This document shows, in pieces, positions 45,901 to 57,735 of a stretch of 64,000 nucleotides of DNA. The number at the start of each line of letters is the position of its first letter. The stretch's first letter is position 1. This stretch comes from Stratiolaelaps scimitus (Eukaryota; Arthropoda; Arachnida; Mesostigmata; Laelapidae): NCBI GenBank assembly GCA_019614645.1, contig JABWDB010000013.1, positions 3,958,501-4,022,500 on the forward strand, given 5' to 3'. Both the position numbers and the translations under genes were made by a program. The notes below the pieces were generated by a model. That model was not told the DNA's origin. It saw nothing but the letters and a program-made list of their open reading frames with translations, and did not search any database.

Positions 45901-48390
45901 AGTATCATTGGATTGGATGAAATGGTAATAAGCTTTCGTCTGTCGTCCCTTGCCACATGGCGACAACCCGGTGTCATTGCGGGCGTACCGTAGATTATTG
46001 AGGGGGGGTTTTCTTTCCAACACATTAGTTTTGTTTCGATAGGGGACCACCAGTTTCCAAGTCAGCAGTTCCTTTCTTACTTGTAATCGTTCGCATTATC
46101 GTACATTTATCCGCCAGCTCGTCTAGCTATCAAACACGAAGCATTGGACACGGGCATGTGTTGAACGAATCATGGGTCCCTTGATGTTGTGTACCTATTG
46201 TCCCGATGTCGTATTGTGGAGACCTATGTCAGCCAGTTATGAGAATGACCATATGAATCATGCCAATAGATATACGGTGTAGTGATCTTAGATGTTCTGT
46301 CCATTGTTGCAAATCCACTTGTGTATACGACTTCTGCTGGCTTCCATTAATTTCCACCTGTTGCGAGGTTTCGAGCACGTTCCCCGCAAGGATCCTGACA
46401 CTGCCATATTAATGTTCAGTGCGCGGAGGAGGCGACTGCCCCTTCTAAGAGTCTGTAGTGCCAAGTGACCCGTCGAGCGAATCTATACTGTGAGGCGATT
46501 TCCCAAAGATTACGATATATAGTATGTTGTCAATACTATGGCATGTGATTTAAAATAAGAAAGCTGGGCAAGCGTCTTGCACAAGCACTATGATGTAATA
46601 CGATAACACTGTACGCATGTTTGCCAGCACTTCCTAATTAGACTCTCGTTCGTGGTGCGACATTACGATGATCAGTTTCGTTCGCCGCGCCTTATCGTAG
46701 CGATGCGATGAAATCTCGCCGGCCTATGAGGTGCTCTGGTTGAGGTGCTGCCACTCGCTCGTCGCCCATCGTTATCGAGCCTTCAAATGCCCACCCTTGG
46801 CCCATACCCGCCTGCCTCCCTCCCTCCGCCTGGTGGTCGGTGTTCGGTTACGGGGTACGGTGAGTCTGCCGGATGCGACTTTCGGTGATGGCGACACCTC
46901 GTTGAAGCATGCCCATACGTCTCGTATATGCAGTCTTCACTATACGTAACATTGTAGTTTTACTTCCCCAGGATTTCTTCAGTTCTACCCCTTTCCAGTG
47001 AGCACTGCAGGAAGAATCGGAGAGGCGGCGACTGTTTCTGGGACAGTCTAGTGATGGCCTCGCTGGGTTCGAGGCATCGACCGCGCTTTGAGGTTGTGGC
47101 TGTCGCTCTCCCACTTGCTCTCTCCTGTTTTGTTGGGTTAGACTGACGATGTCTTCCGATCTTCTAATTAAGCTTGCATACATTTCCATAACGATACCAC
47201 CCACCCTCGCCGTCGTCGCGGGGCTGAAAGCGTTCGTCTCCGCCCCCTAGCGAGGACGACCCTCTGAAGTCCAGTTCAGCGCGCTCGGTTTAAAGCCAGC
47301 CAGCCGACCGTCAGTCGACCGAGTGAGCGTTCCTCCCGTGCACTCCTCCAACTGCTCCACGGCCATGGTACACGATGCGACGCGATGCCTCCACGGGGGG
47401 TGAAGTGAACTGCTGGAGGCTTTGCAGGGAAGTGAAGGGCTGGCCCAACAGGGGCCACAGATATGAGATGCTACGAAGTGTGAGGAGAAAAGCCGAAGTG
47501 GCAACGAACTATAGAAGATACTGCGATGGCAGTGGGGACACGGGGTGGGAAACGCGATGCGACAGACAGTTGGAACGGATAGGGGAACCAGCGAGATGGG
47601 CCTCAAAGTGACTCATCATGATGATAAGTGTTGTTTTCAGCTGCGCTGCTAAGGGGAATTGGGAGACGAGGGACAAGGAGGGGGCATGAGCAAAAGTGGA
47701 GCTGCTTCAGCATAGAGAGAATGACGAGATAGATGGGTGAACCGTACAACTCGTCGAGCGAACACGTTGAGGAAGTTTTGCGAACGAACAACGACAACTT
47801 GCTATCATGTAGTATCGTAGGCTGAGTTCTGTGACGCGCTGACAATTTTGCAAGCTACCTTTTGCTTGCTTGACGAAAACTTGTCGTTGCTAGACCTGTT
47901 CGACAGCTAGTACAACTGTAACTGGGCACCATTTTATGGACACGCTCTGCGTGTCTAAAAAACGGGGGTTCGATTATCGGTGGCTGCTTCGCACTGAGCA
48001 CCAAGTAAAATGCTGCTGGAACGACGTGATAAAGGTTGCTGTTGTAAGTGTCACCTAGGAGAAGACATCTGATACGGCACTCCATCTCGATTCGCGATAA
48101 CCTCTTTGGCAGGACAATACAACCGTACTCTGTTGGAATAGCATAGCAAGCCCTACCACGATTTGCTTGAAGGTAGCCTTCATTGTATTGTTGAACTGGA
48201 ATAGGGCTATAGAGCAGAGCTAGGAATGCAGTGGGACTATACACCAAAACAAATGGAACTTGTATCTCCTATTTGCGTCCAATCGGTGCCATTTCACGTC
48301 GTGCAGACGACTAGGTGAAGGCACTTTGTACCACTCGTCTATGCCATTTTACACATGGGTGTCCTAATGTTGAGCAATCCTTGTATCGGA
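43000..48390. other. About 5.4 kb without a supported gene
   Basis: Mixed, mostly AT-rich DNA with a CTG run at 44639-44658 and TAA-type runs at 44820-44850. Several 80-150-codon frames on both strands near 43.1-43.8, 47.2-47.6 and 47.9-48.2 kb lack start context, splice sites and bias. Confidence 0.4.
44639..44658. repeat. (CTG)6 trinucleotide repeat
   Basis: Six CTG units. Confidence 0.88.
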
Positions 48391-48405
48391 GGACACCATG
48401 CAGGA

Positions 48406-48443
48406 GGAAATGTACACCTTCAGGTCCGAAGGTGTACATTTCC
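48406..48443. repeat. Perfect 16-bp inverted repeat, 6-base loop
   Basis: GGAAATGTACACCTTC and GAAGGTGTACATTTCC flank AGGTCC. This is the longest perfect hairpin seen in the window. It could come from a foldback or Helitron-type end, but no other terminal features were found. Confidence 0.88.
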
Positions 48444-49677
48444 CTCAAAAGTGAGGTAATGGCCCCTCAAAAAAGAGGCACATCAGTCCTATACATTAAA
48501 CCGACAATTTTTACCGCATACCAACACACAATCACTCCAATGCGTTTTGCTTGTACATGCATCTGTAGGTTTGAATCGCTAAACGAAATGGCATTTCGCA
48601 ATAGTCTCAGGACAGGACAACGCCAACACGACTTGCCACTCTACACATAGAACATACACCTATACAAGTTGTGTAGGGAGTTGATGCGCGTCGTCTCCTC
48701 AGACCTTTGCTACCAACCTATGCGATGTGACATCTCAGCAGTGGGCGATTTCGTTGGCTAGGTTGTCGGCACGACAGGACAACAAGACGACATTGCGATT
48801 GCTCGGAAGCTCCAATTTCACAAGCATTATTATTAAGTGATTTTACTCTACGTACCTTCATCTTGCCTTGGCCTTTTGAATATCGATCAAGGTGGACTTT
48901 TTCCATTCTTGAGACTATCGTTCACTACGATCTGCGCCAATTTGTGGCAATTTGTACAGAATTCTCTCGTCCGGTCTGGTGGGTAGTCCTTTGCTTGGTG
49001 CCCGTGCCCGTCATCTACCGTTGCGTTTTGTATTCCCGCCATAGTTGTCTATCTCAAAGGGGATCGAAGACTTCTACCTGGCGCCGCCCAACGGCTTAAA
49101 CCTCGACAGGAACTTCGAAAAGGCCAAAGGTTTTGCGGTCCTAATTGGGCCACACAGGGCATTGAGCCTAGGGAGTTAAGCCTTTGCCCCACAAACACAT
49201 GGTTATTCTGCTTCGCGATAGCTCTCGGTTGGTCGACTTTGTGGTCTTTGACTTGCTGTGCGTGGGGGTCTGTCATTGCGCTTCCACGCACATCCTTACA
49301 CAAGCACATAGACAAATAGAAGTGGTCAGAGTACTTTTCTGGTTAAAAAATGCACGCCATAGTACTCTACCGGGATCTAAGAAGATCCTTTACTTACTTT
49401 TTATCACTAAAAACACCATTATGGTTAATATTATTATTGTTGTCCTTGTAATTCGAAGACTATTGAATATATCAACATAGCTTAATGGTAGTAACCAGGG
49501 ATACAAAAACGGCGTATACCAGGCAGGTCCCCATTGTTAGAGGAAATCACACCAGAAGCTGAATTGTATACAAAACGAATACAGTCGGACACAGGACCAG
49601 AATCGTTTCGGGTCCCTTTTAAAATGCAATCCGACGACATTTACTAAGTACTGTGTGTCTGTGGTTTAAAAATGATC

Positions 49678-49695
49678 TATATATATATATATATA
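49678..49695. repeat. (AT)n microsatellite
   Basis: Nine AT units. Confidence 0.92.
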
Positions 49696-51251
49696 CTTGG
49701 CACTGATTATTAATATTCACTGATTCATTCATTTATCCTCCTCATTGGGCAGCGGCTGTTCGATCACTGTTGATTTTCATTATCGTTCGCAAATCATCGG
49801 GTCGGCCAGCCCTGTCACCGTGTAGATAATCGTGGTCCGACCCAAGTCCTAACTACCGCCTCCAGCCATATTCAGCCATACGTCCGAATGGCCAAGCTCC
49901 AGTTACCTAAGAGTAGTTGGACGTTGTTGGCCAGCTTCTGCTCTCGTCCGCTCGAATCGTCGAATCGTAGTAAACAGCAGCCTGTTATTATTATATTATT
50001 AGCAGTGCCACAACGAACAGTACTAATAATTGTCATGATTTTGTCCGGCTGCTCAGCCCGTTGTCTTTCCCACTGTAATTGTTATTAATTGCGTGTTTCC
50101 TCCAAGAGACAAGACTCGATGACAGATGATCTGTCATTGCTTCTCTCCGCGCTGCCGAGACAGCGGAGCTCAGCTGCGCCGTTCGCCAATCCGATGAGTT
50201 ATCCGTTACGGGCGATCTTTATCCTTGTTATATCGGCAGCTAGCACAGTAGCGCGCGGCACGTTCGAACAAGGTTGATCCTCAAGTTTCAGCTGGCGGCA
50301 TTTATTGCTGGTGTCAATGTCGGTATTATCGCTGGCATGGCTTACGCTGCCGATATTTCTTTAGTAGCCAATGACTTTCTGGCTAATGTGCTAAGTAGGC
50401 TCGGTACCTATATTTGTGACAGAACTCCACACGCTACGTCCGAACGTTGAGCACTTGTTAGGAGCTTGTTCGAAGGCAATTCGGTTCGTTGAGCACAAAT
50501 TGGTTTTACACGCATATGAATACATGTACAAATATGAACGAAACAATTATGTAGGAGACAATTGTATTGATATTCTTTGACGCACCAATGAATGATGCTA
50601 CGAATGCGTTTGCCGGAGCAACCTCAAACGTCGTTTTGAGTTCTGCCTAATTGAAGGGTTAGTGCAAACGAGACGCGCAATATCAAGACATTCGCCTAAG
50701 CACGATCTTCTTCGTATGAACAGGCCGAGTTGAAATAAAGTTGTAACGTACAATGTACTTTAATCTGATAACGTTCGAGCGTTCCAAATCGCTCAATTAT
50801 TGGATCAAACATTGCGCGCACTTAGGTTTATAAGCAGCAGAATGTAGGAGGCAGCGTCGATTAGGCATAAGTGCCAATCGAAGAGAAGGATACAAGATGG
50901 GAGTCCTCGGGTCGCAGAGTGCCCGGCCTGGGGATCCGGCGCTCCGAAGCAAACCAGAGAGTGCATACGACGGCGCTCATATCGCACAAAGCGGTGCGAA
51001 CCTTCGCGGGTTTCACGCGTGCCTTTTATATGATTGAAATATATATTCACCCATCTACGAGGGCAGCATAATTGCTCTATGCTCTCATTTGTTCTGCCCC
51101 GGTTCTGCGGGACAACTGGTGGCCTGGAGTCGGGTCAGAGTGAGATGGGGCGTCTAGTCGCGAGGAGCGACGGAGGCATTGGAGTCCTTCGAGAAGGGGA
51201 ACTGTAATGGAGCGGACACTATCTATTGCTCCTGCCGTCGCCCTGCTCTTT

Positions 51252-51272
51252 TCTCTCTCTCTCTCTCTCTCT
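51252..51272. repeat. (CT)n microsatellite
   Basis: About ten CT units, followed by a short TA run. Confidence 0.93.
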
Positions 51273-51653
51273 ATGTATATATATATCTCAGATGACGATG
51301 GTAGCTGGCGCTAGCCACAGTTACTGCCTGAATGATGGTGCTCGTGGTGACTCGTAGCGATGACTACGACGATGCTGGTGGTGGTGATGGTGGTGGCTGT
51401 GGCTCCAGGGGTGTTGCACGGTGTCATTTCGCTAATAAGATCTCTGCTGCCTTTGGGCCTCTGGTGGCGCTTCGCTGTGATCATCAGCGAATGAAACGAG
51501 CAAACCAGCAGCAGCAGCGGCAGACAGCACTCGTCCAGGGCCCCAGCGGGCAGCCTAGCAACACAACACACTCAGACAGAGAGACATACATCACCGTAGA
51601 CAGCAAGCAACTCGTTCACAAGTCAACTGTCGGCCCAGCCATATGCCATGTAC

Positions 51654-51674
51654 ATATATATATATATATATATA
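51654..51674. repeat. (AT)n microsatellite
   Basis: About ten AT units. Confidence 0.93.
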
Positions 51675-52321
51675 CGTGGTACGTTCTGCCTTCCTTCCTT
51701 GCTCGGTGGCTGTTCGTCGGACGGATGAATGTGTCGAGTTGGATGGACAAGTTCACTCAACGCCCACCAGGAACCTCGTACGTGTATTCGAATACGAGCC
51801 TGGCTGTCGGCAGCGCGATTGGAGCCCACGCGACAACGCCAACTGCGGAGAGAAGGAAAAAGGGGTAACGACACGAGAGCAGAGATTCACGTGGCGATTA
51901 TGTGGCCTTTCACGCGGAGAGGATGGGAACGAGATAGAGATGGTGATCGAGACAGGACGCTGCAGGCGTCGCATTGTAGCCTACAAAGGACCGACTGCCT
52001 ACACTTGCCAAACATTGGTGTGGCTAATCGTAGTGTATGCGATAGTATCGCGGCGAACTGGCTCAGTACGCTGAACCGCTTAGGTTCTGAGGTCGTTACG
52101 GTCAGCGTGTATGAGTGTGCGTGCGTGCGTGTGTGGTGTGGATTTACGCCACAAATACTTGAACGGCGGCGAATCGAGATCGATAGCGTATCTTACAGCA
52201 TGGTCGTTTGCGGGTGTTCGCGATGCGTTGCTAGAAGTTGATTGTGGCCATGGTGTGAGAAAAGTGAAGGTGAACACTTCAACTTAACCAAACGTATTGA
52301 GGATTGTGATTTTGTCCTGTC

Positions 52322-52790
52322 ATGTACTGGGATTCTGACGAAGACGATGAGGGTTTCGATACCGACACAAGTAAGACTGCTTGAGTACTGGACGTACGTA
52401 ATGTGTGATCGATCGATGGACGAAACGTATTGAAATCATCCAGGATCGCGAAGTTTTCACAGTTCTATGTACATCATAGCATTCATTTATGGCTCTGGGA
52501 CTCTGGTGGGTTAGATTCATTGGGACGCATCAAGTGTCAGCACAAATCACCTCTTGCAGTTTGACCCGTTGCAGATGTAGTGGATTGCGTCGACACCCAT
52601 CGATGTTACCAGGTGCGTCAGATCAGCGTGTGCGCATCGCTTCGCGACCTCAATGTGGGATCTCTTTTCTTTATTGCCCTCTGAAGCTCAGACGATGAAA
52701 GGCAGGCAGACAGATACGTATGTTTTGCATACGGCTGTACGTATGGAGAGTCCCGAAGTTCGTCTTCGCCCTTCGTTTAACAGTGTGTAA
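52322..52790 (+). CDS. Candidate three-exon gene, 61 residues
   Basis: Exon 1 (52322-52370) begins with ATG (G at -3) after an in-frame TGA. It codes for the acidic MYWDSDEDDEGFDTDT and ends at GTAAGA. Exon 2 (52575-52612) follows CCGTTGCAG, joins in phase and codes for VVDCVDTHRCYQ up to a CAG/GTGCGT donor. Exon 3 (52692-52790) follows a CT-rich tract ending GCTCAG, again in phase, and codes for TMKGRQTDTYVLHTAVRMES and twelve more residues before TAA. Introns are 204 and 79 bases. About 70 percent of the joined codons start with a purine, and G is gene-like (38, 20 and 26 percent). The product is unknown. The exons were chosen by eye, so some fit is selection. Confidence 0.33.
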
Positions 52791-52908
52791 CACTTTAAAT
52801 TGTAAGGGCAACATTGTAGCTGCGCTTGTAGAAGAGTCGACAGCAACCCATCGATCTCTCGCTTGCTGTCACTGACTGAAGTATCGACCTGCCTAATCAG
52901 AAAATTCC

Positions 52909-52934
52909 TCCTGAGGAATATCCTCCTCAGGAGA
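52909..52934. repeat. Perfect 10-bp inverted repeat, 6-base loop
   Basis: CTCCTGAGGA and TCCTCAGGAG flank ATATCC. Confidence 0.82.
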
Positions 52935-53299
52935 GTGAGACACGGTACCAGCTAGCATTTGTATAGCACATGTTAACTACACTTACAAGCTCGAATAGAA
53001 ATGCTATGCTGTGCTACATGCGACCACATAAAATTGCACGGAATCCATCTTGTCTTGTCATCTTAGAGTGGCTGATCCGCCTTTTGAAGTGCTGTAGCAT
53101 ACTATCTTCGGTAAGTTCTGGCAAGGCCCTCAGCTCCATCACGGATAAGCCGTCAGGTAATTTACCACCGTTGGTGGGGTGGGCCTCAGCAGGGCGGGCC
53201 ATTGTTAGCTAGTTGATCCGATTTCGACGAACGGAGTTTCTCCAGCCTCTGGATGGGAGAAGAAAGATCAATTCCCTTTTGTTCGCACGATGTGTATCT

Positions 53300-54700
53300 G
53301 CCAGCAGCTCTATTAGCTTAGAGATGCTGCTGCGGCGGTGTTCGAGTGGGCTCCAGAGCGAAGTCTTGCTCACGAGTTCCACGCTGCTCCGCGTCCCCGC
53401 AAGCGAAGCGTGCTCACAGTCGGCGACCTGGTCGACTTAGTTCGCGGTTGGCGGGTGGAACTGGCTGTTCAAGGTGGCCGTATCGTAGGGCAGCTCCGCG
53501 TGTGCCCCACTCAACGCCACCTGCTGCGCGGACTGCAATTTCGACAAAAGGCTCACCGCCACCATCAGCCGACGCCCCCGCGGTCTACCGTCCGCCTGGC
53601 GAGCCGGCCGAACCGTACCACTGTCGAGAAGTTGGGCAGCATGTTGAGAACAAGACGCGGGACAGTGGGGATTGGCCGGACAATTTAGGGGCGTCACTTG
53701 AACGTAAATCCGTCTCCGCTCCCTGGGGACCCGCCTCCTTTTGGTTCAACTGTCACAACCCTCACATTCTCCCCTGACGACCCCCGTAGACTACTCCGTA
53801 ACCCGTCTCGCAAGATCCCGCTAGCACCGTTTCACCCTGCAGTGCTTCCATGCTGGTCCAATGGCCTCGACTCGCCCACAAGTTCGGCAGCCTCTCAAAC
53901 GCCACCCACTCACTTCGCCTGCACATCGTCGAAGCGCGTCTCCGGCTCAGGGGGGAGGTTACGCACTGTCTAGGATGAGGAAATTCGACGGAACGACGAG
54001 CGAGCGAGAGGAGCCGAGGAGCCTCGGGTATATCTCTACGAGTGTAGGGTGCAACCCGTTTCGGGGTGTACAGCCCAGCCTCGTGGATGTGTGTGCGGGC
54101 CATGCCTGCGTGTTAATTTCGGCCTTTTTCACGCTGTTATGGTTAGCTGTGAGGGGTGCCACTGGTGGAGACGCTGGCGGTTGCCGTCGAGTGGTAGAGT
54201 AATCTGGCCAAGTCGGTGCCGTAGTCGTCATACTAGCGGTTCCGCTGCTGTGTTTTCGTATGGAAAAGAGAGACGATTCTATGTGTGTATCTGTGCACAG
54301 CCGTGGTGGGATGGGGCCGTCTGTAGAGAGTACAAGAGTAGCGGAGAAAGATGGAAAGACAACTCGTAGACTAGTGCGTTGCGAGTCTGCTGTCCTGGCG
54401 GTGGAAGCGGCCGGGGTTGGTTCGCTGGTGCAGAGGACTCGGTCTCGGCAACGCCGCGAAACTCTCCCCTAGGAGGCGTGCGGGGGACGGGACGGGAACG
54501 TCTAGTGGAAAGATCCACGGAAAACGAGCGAGCGAGCCGAAGCGTCAGCGGTCCGGGCAGTCAGTCGACTGGGTCCCGATTGCGCCGAATAGCGAATGGG
54601 GCCGAGGGGCCGGGTGCCTGGCTTCTCACTTGTTGACGTTCACGCTTGGCGGCACCTCAGTCTGATCGCTGAGCCACGCGGTGCCAAGGCCCATTTTGCC
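53300..54700 (+). promoter_or_regulatory. GC- and CpG-rich island upstream of a start codon
   Basis: The largest GC-rich island in the window. Many overlapping frames on both strands are open only because AT-rich stops are rare, and the best of them has no G bias by codon position. It ends just before a strong ATG at 54716, which is consistent with a promoter and 5' untranslated exon. Confidence 0.3.
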
Positions 54701-54715
54701 CTGCTATCTTTCACC

Positions 54716-54877
54716 ATGGCGGTTGCAGTTGCAGCAACAGCAGCAGCAGGACCGGAGGTGCCCACAGAAGCTGTCATGGTAGCTCTACAAGCAGCAATGG
54801 ACTCTTTCTTCCTCCTGGTAGAATGCTCATCCGCCTTCGATTCTACTCAAGAAGATTGTCGGGGGGGGGGGGGGGGG
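54716..54877 (+). CDS. Candidate N-terminal exon (MAVAVAATAAAGPEV)
   Basis: The ATG at 54716 sits in a perfect CACCATGG context at the edge of a GC-rich island. The frame codes for an alanine-rich start from a GCA repeat (MAVAVAATAAAGPEVPTEAV), then MVALQAAMDSFFLLVECSSA. Outside the repeat about 46 percent of codons start with G, but only 8 percent have G at position 2, which is strong coding bias. The frame runs into a 17-base G tract (54861-54877) and stops at 54893-54895, so a donor before it is expected. The best, CTG then GTAGAA near 54819, is weak. The frame is also open upstream to an ATG at 54596, probably untranslated. Family unknown. Confidence 0.37.
54861..54877. repeat. G17 homopolymer
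   Basis: Seventeen consecutive G. Its length is prone to sequencing error. Confidence 0.9.
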
Positions 54878-54992
54878 ATCATACGAACCTACTGATTTCA
54901 TTGACGAAAAGCCAAATATGTGTGAACGCTGTTGAGTACAGTAAAACGAAGATTACGTTAGTATGGAAGAGCCAAAAATCACAAGGTCCCTT

Positions 54993-55016
54993 TATATATA
55001 TATATATATATATATA
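54993..55016. repeat. (AT)n microsatellite
   Basis: About twelve AT units. Confidence 0.95.
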
Positions 55017-55578
55017 CACGCAAAGCTGTCCTCATCGAAACGACATGGCCGATGATCCTTGATAAGGATAAATTCTACGAGAAGAACTAAGGGCATTCCA
55101 AAAGGGGCAAGCAGTAGCCGATACGCTAACAGAATATATTGCTGTCCTCGAAAAGGAACACAACAAACAGGATTTCTGCACGAGGACACGGCCTCCATGG
55201 TGCCCATAAACTCGGCCGCATTTCCCGTTCATCTCCCACTCGTTTTCCGTAACTGAGTGCGAGGTTCCACCACCTCATATCATACTCGTTCTTATACTTA
55301 TTTGTTACTTATTGATACTTGCTCTCATAACCCGATCGCTCGTTCGGACGGCGGCAATAAGTACCATCCAAGGAGACATCGCAGGGCAGGGCAACCACCA
55401 CGTGCCTCGCAGGTGACAATGAAGAAAGCCACTGCATTCTTCGTCTCCATCTCCCCGATCCGTCACCAGCATCCTGATCATCGCTAACTCCCTGAGACGA
55501 ATACGCACCGTTGCTCAACGCGAGAAGAGCGACCCCCTACTGTGGCGGACCACAGAGCTGTTAGACCCCACCACCCCA

Positions 55579-55604
55579 AGCTATACTGACTCGCCAGTAT
55601 AGCT
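55579..55604. repeat. Perfect 10-bp inverted repeat, 6-base loop
   Basis: AGCTATACTG and CAGTATAGCT flank ACTCGC. Confidence 0.85.
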
Positions 55605-56219
55605 AGGTATCTAATTCGGTCCCGTGTAGTTCGCGTTCCGCTTTTCCGTTGTTTCAGCTCCTTCAATGGCGACGCAGTAGTCGCAAACTAGCTGCATAGC
55701 TATTATAGTTGCTACTATCAGACGTCGCGGAGACTGGCTGCCTCGAACACATTCAGAACGCGTTTGCCTTCGTGAACGAACGACTCGGAGACCGCCGGCG
55801 CTGCTGCACGCTAGTCATGAATGAATAGATGGATGTCGGCCTGGCTGGCAACCATTGTGGACGCACTAGGGCACTGAGAAGGCTACTACTGCTACAACTG
55901 CTACGATTACTTCAACAACCACCTCTCCTACTAGCCTCTCACCGGCGGTATCCACTGACGCTGAAACGCGCCACTGTTCGCCCGTTTGCTGCCGCTGCGT
56001 GAGCAACACTGAGTGGGTGCGCAATGAGCATTACATCCGCGTGCTCATTTATAAAACTTAGCGGCACAGTGGCGGACTCGAGGGAGCAGTGTACGCGACG
56101 TGCAGCTAAACCCCACACAGACACAGCCGGACAGAGTTCATCCCGTTGTGAGGCGGCGGGCCAGCGAGACCCGGGCCCGGTTGGTCCTGTTTCACGGCGT
56201 CGGGACACCCATTTTGTTC

Positions 56220-56220
<1 letters not shown>

Positions 56221-56256
<36 letters not shown>
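56221..56256. repeat. (TC)18 microsatellite
   Basis: Eighteen uninterrupted TC units, the longest pure dinucleotide run in the window. Confidence 0.97.
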
Positions 56257-56258
<2 letters not shown>

Positions 56259-57716
56259 CTCCTTTCATGGCCCCAGAGATCTGTGTGGCTCAGACAAAAC
56301 CTGAACAGGACGATCAGGGCACACGCGGTCCTCCGTGGCACGGACGGCGGCGGCGACGGCGGCGCTTCGCTGCTGTTCGTTAGGTTGCAGCTAGCCCTAA
56401 TGGTGGGGTGGCATCAAGGCGCGGCAGTACGTCACCCAATGCGTTACGTGCACAGCGCCCCCAGCCATTCACGCCCGGTGAGAAACAGAGAAAGAGAGAG
56501 AGAGAGAACGACACAGAGCCGAGGTGGTCTTATGACGCTATTGTCTGTCGTTACAACTGGCAACTTCGCTGGCTAGCTCGTCCATCTATTCGCTCGCCGA
56601 TGCACGACACGGCTGCCATCTATAGCCCTTAGTTGTACATGTATATATACGGTGGTCCATCGTCCACCCAATGTCAATTATATTTACGACTATTGCGTCG
56701 CCGAGCGCTGACGCGCAAGCCCGCGATATAGATTACTTCTATCCTTGTCATTCCTATGTTACCATTCCTCGCCCCGTGGCGGCGTCGCACCACTTCATGG
56801 GAATCGCTGAGCATTGTTAATACAGGGTGTACAAGATATCTGAATATATAAGCGTTGCGGGAGAGAGAGAGAGAGAGTAAAAAAAACTGTAGGCTTACAG
56901 TTTGGTAAGACGTGTGTCGACAGTTAGGACCCAAAGAGGTTCGTGGCTACATCAGGCTTGTTCCATGCGCGGGCAATAGCGAACGCTGGATTGCCAGTCG
57001 ATCGGATAACGAGTTTCACCTAAGCGTCACGCTCCGAGCGGCCAACCATCGTTAATGACGTGATTCGCCCCCTGCTGACGCATTTAAATACTTGGGTCGG
57101 GTGACGATTTTAGCTAGGCTAGATGGAAGAGCCTTTACGCAGGTACCCTTCTCACCTGAATAATATGTCATTAGTCTTTAACTCAGGAGGTGAGGCTTCG
57201 ACAGGTACCGTCGCCCTGAGAAAAGAGATTCCTCCCGCAAGGCCACCGTTTATCTATCTACCTAACTTCGTTCGTCCGTAGCAGGTATTTAATGTATACG
57301 AGCAGTACCTTACTGCGGACTCTAATGCGACCGTGAGCCTGTAACGCCCCTCTGTTCCGTGGCCAATCGTAGGGACAAAAATACGTATCTATTTATAGCA
57401 TATATTGCATGCATTATGTTGATATACGAATACTAATAATAACTGAATAGCCCACAGTGATCAATTGTAATGTGTCGGCCACGGACCCGTGGTAGCCTCC
57501 GCCCATCAACTCAAGTCACCAGCATTCGGGTTACGTGTGTACCTCCGCTGTTGCTTGTCGCGCTTGCCCTGCATCGATGAGAACCCATCGTGGTGTAGTG
57601 GTTCGCGAGAAGCTGGCTGCTGGGGCCGATTGTCCTCTGGGTCAGCTAGACGACTTCAGGGCTCAGCCTGTTCAGTCAGCGTGTAGCGTTTGTTCCCGAC
57701 AGCAGCAACTCCGAGA

Positions 57717-57735
57717 CAGCAGCAGCAGCAGCAGC
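57717..57735. repeat. (CAG)n trinucleotide repeat
   Basis: Six CAG units, followed by more degenerate CAG-like triplets. Confidence 0.88.

Larger units (their letters stand above)
48450..52320. other. About 3.9 kb without a supported gene
   Basis: AT-rich with AT microsatellites at 49678-49695 and 51654-51674 and a CT run at 51252-51272. The longest open frame of the window (178 codons, plus, 51332-51868) lies here. It passes through GGT, CAG and TA repeats and has no coding features. Confidence 0.42.

Noticed and set aside
51332..51868. Longest open frame, 178 codons on the plus strand
   Set aside because: This length is expected about once by chance. The frame runs through GGT, CAG and TA repeats and ends in low-complexity sequence without codon bias.
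53338..53697. Long frames on both strands in the GC-rich island
   Set aside because: G is evenly spread over codon positions. Open frames are expected where AT-rich stop codons are scarce.
57586..57660. Second tRNA-like A-box phrase (TGGTGTAGTGGTTCG)
   Set aside because: No B box follows at tRNA spacing, and the stems do not pair.
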